In this document: one piece after another, positions 23,278-35,776 of the stretch
Position numbering within the stretch: position 1 is the first letter of the stretch
Layout of the letters: each line of letters begins with the position of its first letter
Assembly (NCBI GenBank): GCA_963930655.1
Contig: OZ005605.1
Span: 22,761,501-22,825,500, forward strand
From: Myrica gale
Lineage: Eukaryota > Streptophyta > Magnoliopsida > Fagales > Myricaceae
Reading direction: 5' to 3'
Length of the DNA stretch: 64,000 bases
Made by a program: the position numbers and the translations under genes
Notes under the pieces: model-generated
The model's database searches: none
The model's input: only the letters and a program-made list of their open reading frames with translations
Told to the model about the DNA's origin: nothing

Positions 23278-26200
23278 CCCTATTGAAAAGGTGACAGGAA
23301 TAAAACAAGGAGCGCATCATTCTCGCTCAGAGGCTGTTAATATTGTTCAATGACTAAAATGGGTCCTCGTGCTCTACCATTTTGTTACAACGTTCGAGGA
23401 TAATTTGGTCTCTTCGAGAAACCAGTGGCACTGGAGAGTGCGATGTGGAGGCAAGTACATCTTAACTTTCGAACTAATTAATGCATATATCGGTTACCCT
23501 GGTTGGTGAGTGGAACCCACGCGATAAAGTTGAAAGTGAGGTATCATTCTTCTTTAATTTGAACCTCTGAGACTTGGCTATTCACGGCGCCGTTATATTG
23601 ACGGCGGGTTGCCAACGGTTAAAAACAACATGCAAACCGGAGAGCAAAACTATTTTTTAATTTTCCGCCTAATTGCGCCAGCCTGTACTAGTACAGTGAC
23701 AAATTAGTCCTTAGGTAAGAATAACAATGATAAGATCTCGAGGTGATGTTTGTAAATTAACGAGGCGTCTGTTTCCCAATTATTTCATCCCTCAATATTT
23801 CTAAACAATCATAAAATAATCTTTCTCCTCATTAAATTATAAAATAATATTATACTATTCAATTAAATCTTCTCTCTCCTCACTTTTTTATAAAATACTG
23901 TACTTTTTCACAAATTCCAATACCCAAAATTTTCAAAACCCCAATATTTTCACAAACAAACACCACCTTAAAATTTTTATAAAAAATGATGTAGATTACA
24001 ATTTTATTAACTTTTTGAAGAAATAATAAAAATATGAAATTTGATAAAAGAATAAGGGATAAATACATTTTTCACTCATCAACTACCAAGTTCATGACAG
24101 ATTACACCTTAAACTATTAAATTTGACACATTGTACCCCCAAACTATCAATGTTAGATATTTTTCACCTTAAATTACCTATTTTGACATATTACACCCTC
24201 TAACTACTAATATTAAACATTTTGCACCCTCTATTTGACAATAATACCTTAGATAAATTAATGAATTGACAACAATATCTTCAATATATGCAAAATGAGT
24301 TAAGGAGATTATCGTCATTTTAATCTAAAAATTTGACAAATGATGTAAAATGTCTAAAATTAATAGTTATAGGTAGTATTGGTGCAAAGTACAAAACCTA
24401 TAATGCTTCGTAATTTAAAAATATATTTTTTTTTAAAGAAAAAAGAGAAATAATTTGAATAATTTTTTTATATTAATTATAATAAAAAGAGATAATTGGA
24501 TAAATAAAAGTTATTATTATTATTTAATTATAATTTTAAATTAAATATATTTATAAACAAAGTTAAAAAAATTAGTCTATACTTCATCTCTTTTCTTTCT
24601 TAAATGGTAACCATGGGTGCGTTTGCACCAAAAATATCACAATATTTTTCACCAACTTACAATAAAATATTACAATATAATCTCTCTCCTATAAAAAATA
24701 TAAAAAATTACCTCTCTCTTCATTTTTTCACTTGAAAATATGTTTGAATACATTTAATTTGACATGCGGCATGACGAAATTACATATCCAAATTGTCTTA
24801 TTCCTAAATATCAAACATCATATGGATCACAATATTTGCACATTGTAAATAAGAAATTGCCCGATCGAGAATATCATATCTTTAGTTTCAGAATATACCA
24901 TATAAGTTCTCGAAATGGTACAAATTTTAGACAAATGAAGATCATGGGCATTTTTAAGGCATAAAATGAAGATCATTGTGGATCATTACAAGACTTATAA
25001 AAAGCACATGCCCTGATTTTATACATATCACTAATTTTTCTACAAACTTAACACTCAAAACGACCGACAACACATCATAACTAAGTGTTAACTAAACTTA
25101 ACACTCACGATATTTTTATCAAGTTTTCGAAAATCAAGAAACTTTTTATTGGGTCGAAACACGAAAATTAATATATATTTCTTAATTTGAGAGAAGGATT
25201 ATTCCTTTCTTGCTTCTCTGGTGTTCACATGTAAGTATGTATGACATATTTGAAACATTTTTTAATATGAAACATGTACATGTCTTCTAACAGCTTAATT
25301 AATATGTATATATTTGGTATCTTATGATTTTTCAAATATGGGTTCTTGCGCAAGAGTTCATAAAACTAATGGACACACAACTTCATCGAACTAAATATTT
25401 GTCTAGATTGTGAAAAAAATGTATTTAAAATAATAAAAAAGCTCTCTTATTTTTTACCAATTAAAATTGCTGCAAAACAACTTCTGAAAAAGAGAATTCC
25501 CTTGATCTCCCTTGACTCGTCATTAGAAGAAAGTCATTAATAGACGAAAAATAAGACAAATATAAATAGAGAAATTATACAAATTTTTCTTAAGTCTTTC
25601 TAAAAAGAATATGACGGTTCAAGATCTCTAAATGTGTAGGACACACTTTTAAAATAAACTTTGAACCATCAAATATTTTTCAAAAATATTTTAAAAAAAT
25701 CCAAAAATAACACTAAATATTTTTCATATAAATAACGAAAGAGGAGCTCTGCAGAGGCGGAGTCAAACTCGAACACATTGCTTATACAATAATGAAAGGC
25801 ATCATGGTAAACGCGTCAACAATGAAAAAGGTTAACACCGAAATTTTATAATCATTATAATTTTTTTTTTCTTCACTTTTTTACCCACTTTTTTATTCTA
25901 TCTACCTTTTTACCTAACTCCAAAAATTTTATTAAAATTACAAACGCCATATAAAATATATTTGACGCTCCCCCGTGAGTGAATGATTAGCAGTTGATTG
26001 AAGAAAAGTCAATTCCCATTTGTATCCTGAGACCCGCGAGGGCGACGCAGAAGGCGAGATCATCCGGTCCCCAAAGCCACTCTCCATGTGGGAGCAAAAT
26101 AGCGTGATCTTTGGAATATTCTCTTTTGCCAATTTTGAATTTTATTAATTATTTTCCACTTTTCTTTTTCTTTTTCTGATAAGCTGAGCGAGTGTTGATT

Positions 26201-26994
26201 TATACAAATATGCTGTTCCCAAATTATTATTTTCCATTATATGACTATGATTCCAATATTTATTTTGTAATTAACTGTTATCCCAAATGAATTGCTTGTA
26301 GAGTGGCATAAAAAAAATTGATTTAATTTCTTTATTTGTGATTTAAATGTAGAGAGTGACGTTTGATTGTTGAGGATACATTATACCTTCCCCTTTCCAG
26401 AGTTAATATTGACTCAATGATCTTGATTTTATTTTTAATCCAAACATTCTTCATTTTTTAATCTAACTATTGACCTTAATTTTTATGAAAAACAACAAAA
26501 ATTTTACAAAAATTTTTTTTTACAAAAACTTATAGAAATTGCTGTCACAAAAATTCAAAAAAAAAATATCTCTAAACATTTTTCTTAATTATTAAAAAAT
26601 ATTTTCAAAAACACAAACAATTACGATGCCCAATTATTTCCAAAACGCTTCTAACTCTGTTTTGTTTTAATTTCTTTGTCTTTTGCAATCACAGGAGCGA
26701 GTGCAATATATACACCGGAAAAGATTCATGAGACTAAATTTAATTAGCTGAGTATTTATATTTCTTGAATTTTAAAAGGTAAATTTAGATCATCCGTTAT
26801 AACAGCTTTGAGCTGGACGCGCTGGTCTGAATCTTTTTCCATTCATATGATGCCTCATTTTTCACATAAAAATGGTGTGAAAAAAAATTAAAAATGCAAT
26901 ATGTATGCATTATCAAATATCACTTCGCCATATATGGTGGAAATATTACGTACCTTGGGGTCGTCAGATATTTAGGCTACTGAATGATTACACA
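23278..26994. other. AT-rich spacer with MITE relics and degenerate repeats
   Basis: A MITE-like segment at about 23742-23968 has ends GGTGATGTTTG and, inverted, GGTGGTGTTTG. Sequence at 24080-24250 contains three or four degenerate units of about 38 bp built on ACACCTTAAACTA. Sequence at 24610-24740 repeats the TATAATCTCTCTCC phrase of the 4.7-kb region. Otherwise the stretch is low-complexity AT-rich DNA and I see no gene. Confidence 0.45.
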
Positions 26995-27108
26995 GCTGAA
27001 TTGCCGGGCAAATCTCCTTTGGCAGTGAACTATGCTCCGTACCTTGTGAGATTAATCACGTAGCAGCTGGAGAGTGGCCAACTGCCAAAAGAGTAATTGC
27101 CCAGTAAT
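26995..27108 (-). ncRNA. MIR399: MIR399 precursor hairpin, copy 1
   Basis: On the minus strand the 3' arm (27024-27004) carries the miR399 sequence TGCCAAAGGAGATTTGCCC followed by GG. The 5' arm (27102-27082) reads GGGCAATTACTCTTTTGGCA and pairs with it as the star strand, with about 57 nt between. The arm base begins GCATTACTGGG, shared with the three other minus-strand copies. miR399 is a phosphate-starvation microRNA that represses PHO2/UBC24. A TATA-like CTATATATAG (minus strand, about 27163-27173) and a P1BS site lie upstream. Confidence 0.93.
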
Positions 27109-27212
27109 GCATCCATGCAGACACTTGATTCATTTCGTTGATGAACAGCTTTGGGTCTGCATATCTATATATAGCTGATGACAAGGGTCCCGCGGCCTTC
27201 GCCGCGCAAACA

Positions 27213-27220
27213 GGATATTC
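27213..27220 (-). promoter_or_regulatory. P1BS (PHR1-binding) site for MIR399 copy 1
   Basis: GGATATTC fits the palindromic consensus GNATATNC. It lies about 110 bp upstream of the star arm, with a TATA-like box between. PHR1-family factors bind P1BS in phosphate-starvation genes including MIR399. Confidence 0.7.
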
Positions 27221-28915
27221 TGAGCACATCCTTTGTTCCGTAGGCGGTAACTTGTAAAGTGGTCCTCTGGCTTCATGAATTCACGCAGCCCTAGCTCTTT
27301 TTCTGTACTAGGTTTGCCACCGAAAATTAACATCTCCCTTGGGCCGGAGAAAGGAAACTGAAACGGGGGTTTTCTTTAGAGAATATGCTCATAATAATTC
27401 TCTTTGCTGTGTCTAAGAAGTCGTACTTCTTGTTCTTCTTATTTCTGTTTAAGTCTTGTGCAAGCACGTAATACAGGACCTAAAATCAATATTTAGGGAA
27501 GAATTTCATGGAAAGAGAGCTACCCTATGGAATCGAATACATGTAGGAATCAATGCGGACCGATAACGACTTTACACGATATATATGAGCCCTGTTAGCG
27601 CTAGCCAATGTTCTTAGAGCATTCGTTAAACGCATGCATTGACATGTAAAAGCATCCTTTGGAAGAAACAAGAGACGGTAAAAAAGAGGAGAGAAGTGAA
27701 CTTTGCTCTCTACATTTCTTTTAATTAATTAACTTGTATAGTTAGAGGCAGCAGTTCTTTTACTTATCCAAAAGAAAGGCAACTGCGCGCCTGACGGAAA
27801 ATTGAGATATTTCCTTTCGCAATGTTTTGCTCGCTTTTGAACAAAGGGAGCAAACTGGCAGGCTGACCTTTTTGTATTGGACGCGATTCCCATGTGAAAA
27901 GTTTAATTCTCCACAGCTTTTTCTGCGATATTTTGGTTATTTGTAGGGGAAGATGCTTGGAGTAGTGTTCCACGACGAGATCATTCTCTCGTTCTCTTAA
28001 AACATCGCTTTATTTACGTCCCCTCTAATTGTAGATGGTTCAAGAAAATCTCTTGCGTGACTAGTAGTCTTGCTGCACGCGACTTCTCTTACAGTTACAG
28101 TTACAGAGAACCTTGGCCTGTATTCTTTTCCAACATCCGACAACCTAACATTTGTGGAGAATATTGCATGCATGCCAGCTGCCTCCTTTTAAAAATCATC
28201 CTCTGTTGATCTTGATCTTTCTATATCTAACCTCAGTATTTCATATTTGAAAGGTCATCACGCCAAGAACTAGTGGAGGAAATCTCCGTAACATGCAGTG
28301 TGGTCCGGATCAACTTGATCCTCTTCAAAGACTAACACGAACTAGTGGAAGGCCACATGTATCTGAAATGGAAGCATCAAGCTTTTTTGCATCACTTTTA
28401 CTGCTAGTTGACGCCATTGGATACTAGCCGAGAAATGTAAAAATAAGACTCGGAAGGAGCATATTCGAGGAGATTTATTGGTATGCTCTCCCTTTGTCAC
28501 CCGAGCACTGGCCGTCATTCTTATCCTCGTTTCTGACCTTTAGCTTTCATTTTTCCACTTTTTGTTCATTCATGAGTCAAAAGGTTCTGAAAAGTGATCG
28601 AATACCCATACATGAAAATCAAGAGTTGAATATGCCTGCGGATTTCTTTTTAGGTAGTTATTTTTCAATGCACATATTCATACGAGAAAGAGAATATCGA
28701 ACGTGTACAAGGTTTTATACTTTTATGTATAGTCGTTAATGTGCCTGCTTCCACGAAGAGAACAACTGAAATTTCACTTTATAAATACGATTAGGATAGC
28801 AACATAATTTATCTGGTTGTGCAAGTTCATCAAGTTAATATGATAGACTCAATATTGTAAACTTATGCGAGGCAATCGTCATAGCGAACGGATTCGGTGC
28901 GTAGGCCGTTCAGTG
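27221..28915. other. Spacer, no gene recognised
   Basis: I find only short frames without a recognisable family. The first few hundred bases are probable distal promoter of MIR399 copy 1. Confidence 0.4.
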
Positions 28916-29090
28916 CGAAGGTGATAAGGCTCGGCTCGGGATGCTCGGGCTTTTCATCCGACGGTGGAAAATGCTCGGGCAGGTGTGACTGCTCGGGAAG
29001 CTGTGGGTCCTGCGCAGGCCCCAGCGCCCGAGCATTTTTCACTGTCGGATGAAAAGCCCGAACAGCCCGAGCCGAGCCTTACAACCTTCG
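28916..29090. repeat. GC-rich long inverted repeat (about 65-bp arms, 45-bp loop)
   Basis: The left arm (28916-28980) and right arm (29026-29090) are reverse complements with only a few mismatches. In the inner 56 bases I count four. The arms share TAAGGCTCGGCTCGGG and CTTTTCATCCGAC. The segment is strikingly GC-rich in an AT-rich spacer. It could be a foldback element or a young small-RNA hairpin, and I see no target-site duplication. Confidence 0.9.
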
Positions 29091-29682
29091 TTCTCATCAT
29101 CATAGCCATGAGCCCATTACAAACGTGGGATTATATGTAAACTGCAGACATATACAATTGGAAAACTCAGTAATCTGTTGTAGTGGATTGAGAAACAAGC
29201 AAAAGATGAGTTCATAATGATTTGTTCTCTGCTTAGATAAACATCAAATTATTTTCTTTCTAAACAAGATTTATGGATTGCCTTCGTCTGCAAAAATGGC
29301 AGGGTACCTATCTTTTTTAATAAAAATCGAGCTACAAAGTAGTAGGTAGTGTAATAAAGATGGTGATGGTTATCATTATTGGTATTAATATTTTTATTAG
29401 CCATTCTAATAGAAGGTACAGAAAGGTTGTAGCATTTCCCTCATAAACCCTACCCATGAAGGGTATATTAAATACCGGCACACTAATGCTAGCAAGTGTC
29501 TATCAGCATTTTCATTAATGTGTCGAAAGAAAAAAAAGGAAACTAAAATCCCCAACTACAAGATGTCATGAAGATATATACTGTCAAGCCCTTCGTCTTC
29601 GGTAAAGGAGTGACGGTGAGAGGGAACTGGGACCACGTGGCCGTGAAGTTACGAGAATGGAACCTCTACAGGAATTGTACCG

Positions 29683-29712
29683 GCATATCCCATTTCTTTC
29701 CCAGGCATATCC
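29683..29712 (+). promoter_or_regulatory. Two P1BS sites and nearby TATA box, MIR399 copy 2
   Basis: GCATATCC occurs at 29683-29690 and again at 29705-29712, both matching GNATATNC. A clear TATAAAAG follows at 29736-29743, about 80 bp before the star arm. The paired sites are the strongest P1BS arrangement in the cluster. Confidence 0.8.
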
Positions 29713-29811
29713 AAATGCTGGTGCGAATCCCGCACTATAAAAGAACTGTTGAATTAGCGTAGCAACTCGAGCATGAGATATTATTGAAGGGGATGCATAC
29801 AGTTGTGGGGT

Positions 29812-29903
29812 TCGGGAATAACAGTGCAGTCCTCCTTTGGCAGAGAGAACGTGCACATGCAGACTTCTGTTTTGCCAAAGGAGAATTGCCCTGCCATTCA
29901 CCC
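29812..29903 (+). ncRNA. MIR399: MIR399 precursor hairpin, copy 2
   Basis: The 3' arm at 29873-29893 carries TGCCAAAGGAGAATTGCCC followed by TG. The 5' arm at 29824-29844 (GTGCAGTCCTCCTTTGGCAG) is the star side. The loop between is short, about 28 nt. Flanking bases (GGGAATAACA and CCATTCACCC) extend the stem imperfectly. The AATT centre differs from the ATTT of the minus-strand copies, so this locus would make a second miR399 isoform. Confidence 0.93.
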
Positions 29904-31833
29904 GCACATAGTACTTTCATGGAACCAGCTTCAATTTTTGTTGCCAATCAAAGCAACAAACAAGTTGTAACGATTTAAATCTGTGTCTTTTTCATAATAA
30001 TTCGATTTCCCTTGTCATGATAATCGTGAGTATTGTTTTTGGCAGGTGAATGCTAATGGAAGTCGTCCATGATTTTCTAGATACAAATCGTAGCAGCAGG
30101 GACAATCAGATGAGAGCAGTAGTTTAATGCGAAAAATTTCCGACATTGGCGCACATTTTCAAGATTATGTAAATCTGGAATTGCTGAAGGCAAAATAGGG
30201 ATCTGAAGAATGTGATAGATATGATATCTTACTTTGATCTTCTCAATTAATTAGAGTTGAAATGACTATTGTTTTCTTTTCCCCCTTAATTTGTCCTTGT
30301 TATTTAGTAATGAGTTCCAGATAACATCAAAAGGGACTCGGATAATCAGTTTTCATGTTTCTCCACGAATTAAGGCCCTTCTTATGGTTCTGTAATCCCT
30401 CAACTGGATCATTGAAGTCGTTGTATGGAAGAGTACGGAAGTTCATCAATATTCTTTTCAAGATGAAATACTACTGAATTCGTTTTGCATTCATATGGGT
30501 ACACTGAAAACACGATCGAGTTTCTTCGAGTAATTTTTGGGTTATAATTGCGTGCATGACAGAATTCGATTAATTGAAATTAATATTTAAAAATATGAAA
30601 ACGAAATCTCAAGTAATGCATAATTCACAGAATCCATCTATGAATGCGCTCAACCGGAGTAATTACTAAATAAGCTCAACCAGACACCAACGCTCGAAGA
30701 TCAAGACAAACTCGTTGAATCTTACGGAAGAATTGTACATATTGGATGCATCGAATATGGAGATCGTCTAAATGCTAATGCACAGACACAGTGAATCCCA
30801 GATCTGTTTTGCATGGAATTATGGGAATTAGATTGTTCGGATATTTTGCAAATGCTAAACCTAAAAGTTAAGTTGTTCTTAATTTATAACGGCAAATGTT
30901 GGAATCCTTTCAAACCCCTTAGAATGAACCGGAGCAGCTAATTTTTCAGTTAAACATGATGGGATTATGCACAATCATGAATAGAAAAAGGACAAGCTGT
31001 TTCTTTGTTCAGTTATAACTCTACTTTCCGTTCAATTAGGAGTGTATTAATATATAAGATGACTGCTTCTCGTATTCACTAGTAAGATACAAGAGTTCTA
31101 TGAGATTTGGATGAGATAAACTTCTTGCTTAAGCCGAGAATTATCAATAATGATACAGGCCATGTGAGTTCTATGCCTTGGTGACGCTTCCAAACATCCG
31201 GATTGGTTTGTGTGGTCCATCCTTCGATGACGAGTGAGGGCCCATCCTTAATAATTTGAAGGCTTTCTCACTTCTCCAAGGGTCGAAGAATATATAGCAC
31301 AAGTACTCCGGATGGACTTTTCGGCCGGGAAGCATCCATTTGAATCTCGCTGGCCTTTTTTGCAACATAGTCGCGCTTTGATCTTTTGTTCGTGATTCTT
31401 ATTGTATATTATACTCTGGATTCATTGCAATGATAGCCTCACAGTATTATTCAACAAAAAAAGAATTTTCGGTCAGTAAGCATCAAATATTGGCGCCTCA
31501 TCATTTTTGTCTCAGTAACGGTAATATACCATTCAACTATAGTGAAGGATGCATTCCCGTTGTACAGGTCGAAATATTGGTCTTTTGTTAATTTAAGTGG
31601 TTTGACCGGTACGGTGAGAGAGACAAAAAAGGGGGACATGGCTTGTGCCTGGCCAGCTTCATGAAGAGCCGAGCAGAGCTTGAGCGACTAGACCTCAATA
31701 ATTGACGTGGCGCCCTCAGGAACACCAGATGAAGGAAAAATGATCCAGACCAGCTTGGGTCCAAATCCAATCTTTTTTCAGATCCAATGGCAAGTTCTCA
31801 TCTTTCTCTCTCTTTACATTTATAGCCGATAAC
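29904..31833. other. Spacer, no gene recognised
   Basis: Part of this will be the 3' region of the MIR399 copy 2 transcript. A minus-strand frame at 31171-31368 has protein-like composition but no family I recognise. Nothing else is supported. Confidence 0.4.
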
Positions 31834-32652
31834 GGTGGTGCGGATACAGGATCCAAATTCAAGGGGGTCGAATTTTAAAGGCGGAATGATAAGAAATTAT
31901 TTTTCTTTTCGTAATGCAAAAAATTGTCTTAAAGTTACAATATAAAAAATTAAAGAATAAAAACATTAAAAATATTAGAATACATGTACAGTGTACTGCG
32001 ACTTAGAGGTGACAATTGTATCCTACTTTTTTTGCATCTTCTGACAATTGCATCCAAATTCCAATTTAATTACATTGCATTCAATTGACATTACAATCAA
32101 ATTAATTAAAAATGATACTACCAAAAACATTTCCAATTTCACAAAATGTCAAAATTCATAATTCAAATGTGTTGGCAATATCTCAGTCATCCGTTAGGAC
32201 CTCTTAGGACCTTAAGATTAGGACACTAACATTTCTCACTCTACTGCTGGGGCTGGGAGTTCTTGACCGCTCTCTTGCTTTTCAGTTGCTAAATAACTAC
32301 AATCCTAGAAGGGGAGAACGAAATTGTTTCCGTTCTCATTTGATTAGCTTTTTTCAGATTTGCTAGTCTTTTTTATAGTTTCTTTCGTAGAATAATTAAG
32401 GAAGGTTATCTTGGTGGTTGGCGAGGGGTAAATCGGAGAGATATGTCTCAAAGGTCTGTTCCGGCGTCGTTCCTGACAAAGACGTATAAGTTGGTGGATG
32501 ATCAGGCCCTACAGTCTGCAAAACATGGGTTGGCCTGGGTCTATGGGGATCGGGCCCCCATAGACCCAGCCCAACTTATGAAAAAACAAAAAAAATTACA
32601 TCTAGTTTTTTTTAGAAGTGCAATGGCCGCCACCCCCTGCATCCGCCACTAG
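31834..32652. mobile_element. Non-autonomous hAT-like element
   Basis: The left end reads GGTGGTGCGGATACAGG and the right end, reverse-complemented, AGTGGCGGATGCAGG. These are the GTGGCGGA-type ends common in plant hAT relics. Inside is an inverted pair around CTGGGTCTATGGGG (about 32535-32575). I find no matching 8-bp duplication, so ends or age are uncertain. No transposase is seen. Confidence 0.55.
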
Positions 32653-32816
32653 GTTGTGAGGGCATTTTGTTAACTATGTATTTAAAATGACATTTCGGAC
32701 ATATACTAGCTAGGTTGATGTGTACCTACATGAGCGAATACAAGATGCATATATACGTTTTCGAAATGCATGCTAGCTAGCTCTATATAGGCAGTAGCCC
32801 CGTTTAACGGAAAATT

Positions 32817-33063
32817 CATCACGTCCAATCATAATATGACACGTGTCACTAAATAAATAAAAATTACAAATAAAATCTAAAATTAACAAAAAAAACATTA
32901 TTAATTAAAAAAAACACCCCGATCATTTTCACTGTGGACGGGAAACCTGGTGCCTCTGGGCGGCCATGGGTGGACCTCCTCCACCCGTTGGCATGGATTG
33001 CGTGATGGGGGAGGTCCGTTAAATTATTTAGTGACACGTGTCATATTGTGATTGGACGTCATG
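32817..33063. repeat. Inverted-repeat element with 40-bp arms containing ACACGTGT
   Basis: The left arm 32817-32856 and right arm 33024-33063 are reverse complements with two mismatches. Each arm contains GTCCAATCA and GACACGTGTC, an ACGT-core (G-box/ABRE-like) palindrome. The interior has no coding signal. It abuts the Copia-like fossil that follows and is probably a MITE. Confidence 0.75.
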
Positions 33064-33068
33064 GGTTT

Positions 33069-35266
33069 CACTTATTATAAAAAGTTTTTTTTAAAGCTTT
33101 TTGGTTCAGTTCACTCAACAATTTGATATCAGAGCTAGTTGGTCAGAGACCGGTGTCAGAGTAATACGATTGAGGTTATTTCGTAGTTGCGCAGGGAAAT
33201 AGTTGTTAGTAGAGAGTCAAGGCGGTCAGGGACCGTGTTAAGGTGCTGCTCAAGAGATCATTGTTCGTGCACAATCTGAGATTGTGAAGCTCGATAGTCT
33301 GGGATTAAGCTTGATTGGGAGGACGTGGGACGACACTAAGTCACGATGGCGGATCTCCAATATGCTGACAAAGTGGAGAAGCTTAATAACCATAATTATT
33401 CTACCTGACAGACGTGCATGAAGTCATATTTGCAGGGTCAGGATCTCTGGGAGATCCTTGGAGGGAATGACTTCACGCCACCTTCTGCAGAGAATGTCGA
33501 TGCACTCTGAAAGTGGCAAATTAAGGCTGATAAAGTTTTGTGCGCAATCAAGATAACCGTCTAGAAAGAAATGTTGGAGCACATCCGACATGTCACCACA
33601 CCAGAGGATGCACGGGACACATTGGCAACCCATTTCTCATGGAAAAATGATATGAGGCTTCAACTGTTGGAAAACGAGCTCATCTCAACTACGCATTGGG
33701 AGCTCACGATTAATCATTATTTTACTAAGGTAAAATCTCTTTGCCGAGAAATTTCTGAATTAGACTCTTCTGCAAAAATTAATGAGCAACGTATAAAGAG
33801 AATTATTATTCATGGGTAAAGATCCGAATACCATGGATTTATTACTGCGGTCCACGGTTGGTCAACCCAACCTTCCTTGGAAGAGCTAGAAATTTTGTTG
33901 GCGAATCAAGAAACCTTAGCAAGGCAATTAGCCGGGGTTTCAATAAAGAATGAAGAGGAAGCAGTACTGTATAGCAACAGGAGAGGTCGACACAAATTTC
34001 GGAGGGGCAATGACGATGATGAAGAAGAGGAGGAGCGAGACGAAGAGACATCGAATCCTCAGAAGAGAAGCTCACAATCAGGGGGAGCTCAATGGAAAGA
34101 CAATCAATATTGCAGACAGCGTAATGATGCATGTTATAATTGCGGTCGAAGAGGACACTATGCTCGAGATTGTAGATTCAAGAAAGAGCATGTTGAAGGA
34201 AATTGGGTAACATCCGGAAATTACCAAGGTATGCATGATAGTGACGAGGAGTGGGACTTTCATGTTTCTTATGCCATTGTAGATAACAATATATACGAGA
34301 GTGAAGATGAATGAGATTTTGAAATACCCTCCACTTTGGTAAGCCTTGGAGATAAAGTCTACTCAGAAGAAGAGATAAACTTTGATGAAATAGCCACGTG
34401 TGCTATTGTTGAGCCAAAAGATGGCCAACGGGTAAATCTTGAGGTAGTGGAGGAATTCATATCTCCAATTAGTGGAATGGAAGGAGAGTCAGATATGTCA
34501 GGCGAACAAGAGATAGAAGGAAGACCATGGCAGATTGGTCTCAATATAACACTGGAAGAAGTGCTAGAAGAAAAAGTATGGAGAAAAACAAAAAAGAAGG
34601 TTGCTCTAGAGGTAAAAAGTAAAATTTGGGATTTGGTGTCAAGAAATCCCGATGAAGTCAAAGCACCATTAATAGCTGAGAAATAAACAAACAACAAAGT
34701 ATCTGGAGAATCAGTAGATATGAAGACAACCGATGATGCGTTGCCAATATTGGATACTGAAAAATTATGGAAGCTCTGGCAAATGAATATAAAGAATGTA
34801 TATATACTTACATGAATTGTTGGATTGAGGAGAAATAAGTGCTGAGGAGGAGGGTTAAAGATTAGTACCAATTTTTCAAGAAGATTATAGGACAGCCAAG
34901 AGAATTCGGCCAATGGAGAAATCTGGACGTGATGGGAAAAGCTAAATAATGTAGGCAAAGAAAGAGCTATCTAGATGAAGATACACCGACCTACTCGCCG
35001 ACTTAATGAATGAACGGCAAGCCTTAGCCCACCGACTTACCCGGCCTATAAATAGAAGACAGAACACCTCATTTAGTGCATTGTTGAGGTGAAAAGTGGT
35101 GTGAGCCGTGTCCTTAGAGTGAGTAGAAGAGTGAAAAGTGAGTGTGAGCGTGAGTGACGTGAGGCAAAAGTGATAGTATGAAGTTAAGTAGGTCCCTTCT
35201 TTTTTGTCTTATCAATTATTATAAAAAGTTTTCTTTAAAGCTTTTTGATTCAGTTCACTCAACAAG
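33069..35266 (+). mobile_element. Old Copia-like LTR element, broken (gag region recognisable)
   Basis: LTR-like sequence sharing TTATTATAAAAAGTTTT and GGCTTTTTG/GATTCAGTTCACTCAAC-type wording occurs at about 33071-33121 and 35215-35266. A tRNA-Met-type primer site (GATATCAGAGC) follows the first. The interior encodes a UBN2-type gag with a CCHC knuckle (CYNCGRRGHYARDC) at about 34.13 kb. No polymerase region is recognisable. The copy is an inactive fossil with several breaks and appears much older than the Ty3/gypsy element at 51-59 kb. Confidence 0.75.
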
Positions 35267-35564
35267 ACTTTCCTTCACCACAACCCTCCCGCCGTTTGCT
35301 AGGTGAAGGAAATTGTGCATAACAGGGTACATTGGATGCTTTTGGAAAATTTTTATAAGAATATAGCAAAATTAGATGGAAGAAGATCCAATAGTGATGT
35401 CGAGGTCCTGTTCTGAAAACCCCATATCTTGTTCCTTTGCTCTTAAACTGGGTCTAAAAGCTGTGTGGATATGAAAAGGCAAATGAAAGAAAAGCCCTAA
35501 GGAAAGGGGGACCATGATGGCTACAGCAGATGTGAAGAAGAAGATCTAGAGAGAATGATGCAGA

Positions 35565-35572
35565 GCATATGC
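35565..35572 (+). promoter_or_regulatory. P1BS site, MIR399 copy 3
   Basis: GCATATGC matches GNATATNC about 120 bp upstream of the star arm. An AATAAAAAGG stretch at about 35624 is the best TATA candidate. Confidence 0.6.
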
Positions 35573-35683
35573 CAGGTCAGTTGAATGGAATATTATGCAT
35601 ATGTAATGTGCGGATCACCAAGAATAAAAAGGAGGCCCGACGTGGGAGTTTTGGCAGAAAAAGGAGTCCTTTATGTTGTAGAG

Positions 35684-35776
35684 AAGAATAACAGGGAGAT
35701 TCTCCTGTGGCAGAAATGTTGTGCATTTGCTTGAGTGCTGATTTCCGCCAAAGGAGAATTGCCCTGCCATTCAACT
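35684..35776 (+). ncRNA. MIR399: MIR399 precursor hairpin, copy 3
   Basis: The 3' arm at 35746-35766 reads CGCCAAAGGAGAATTGCCC plus TG, a miR399 isoform beginning with C. The 5' arm at 35694-35714 (GGGAGATTCTCCTGTGGCAG) is the star side. Outer bases GAATAACAGGG and CCCTGCCATTC extend the stem. Copies 2 and 3 share the GAATAACAG lead-in and CTGCCATTCA exit, so they are sister duplicates on the plus strand. Confidence 0.92.

Noticed and set aside
27690-28010. Possible additional decayed MIR399 hairpin (TTTCCTTTCGCAATG)
   Set aside because: The match to the miR399 core is too short and no pairing arm is present.
31171-31368. Minus-strand 65-codon frame (PGRKVHPEYLCYIFFDPW)
   Set aside because: Looks protein-like but matches nothing I know; left as spacer.
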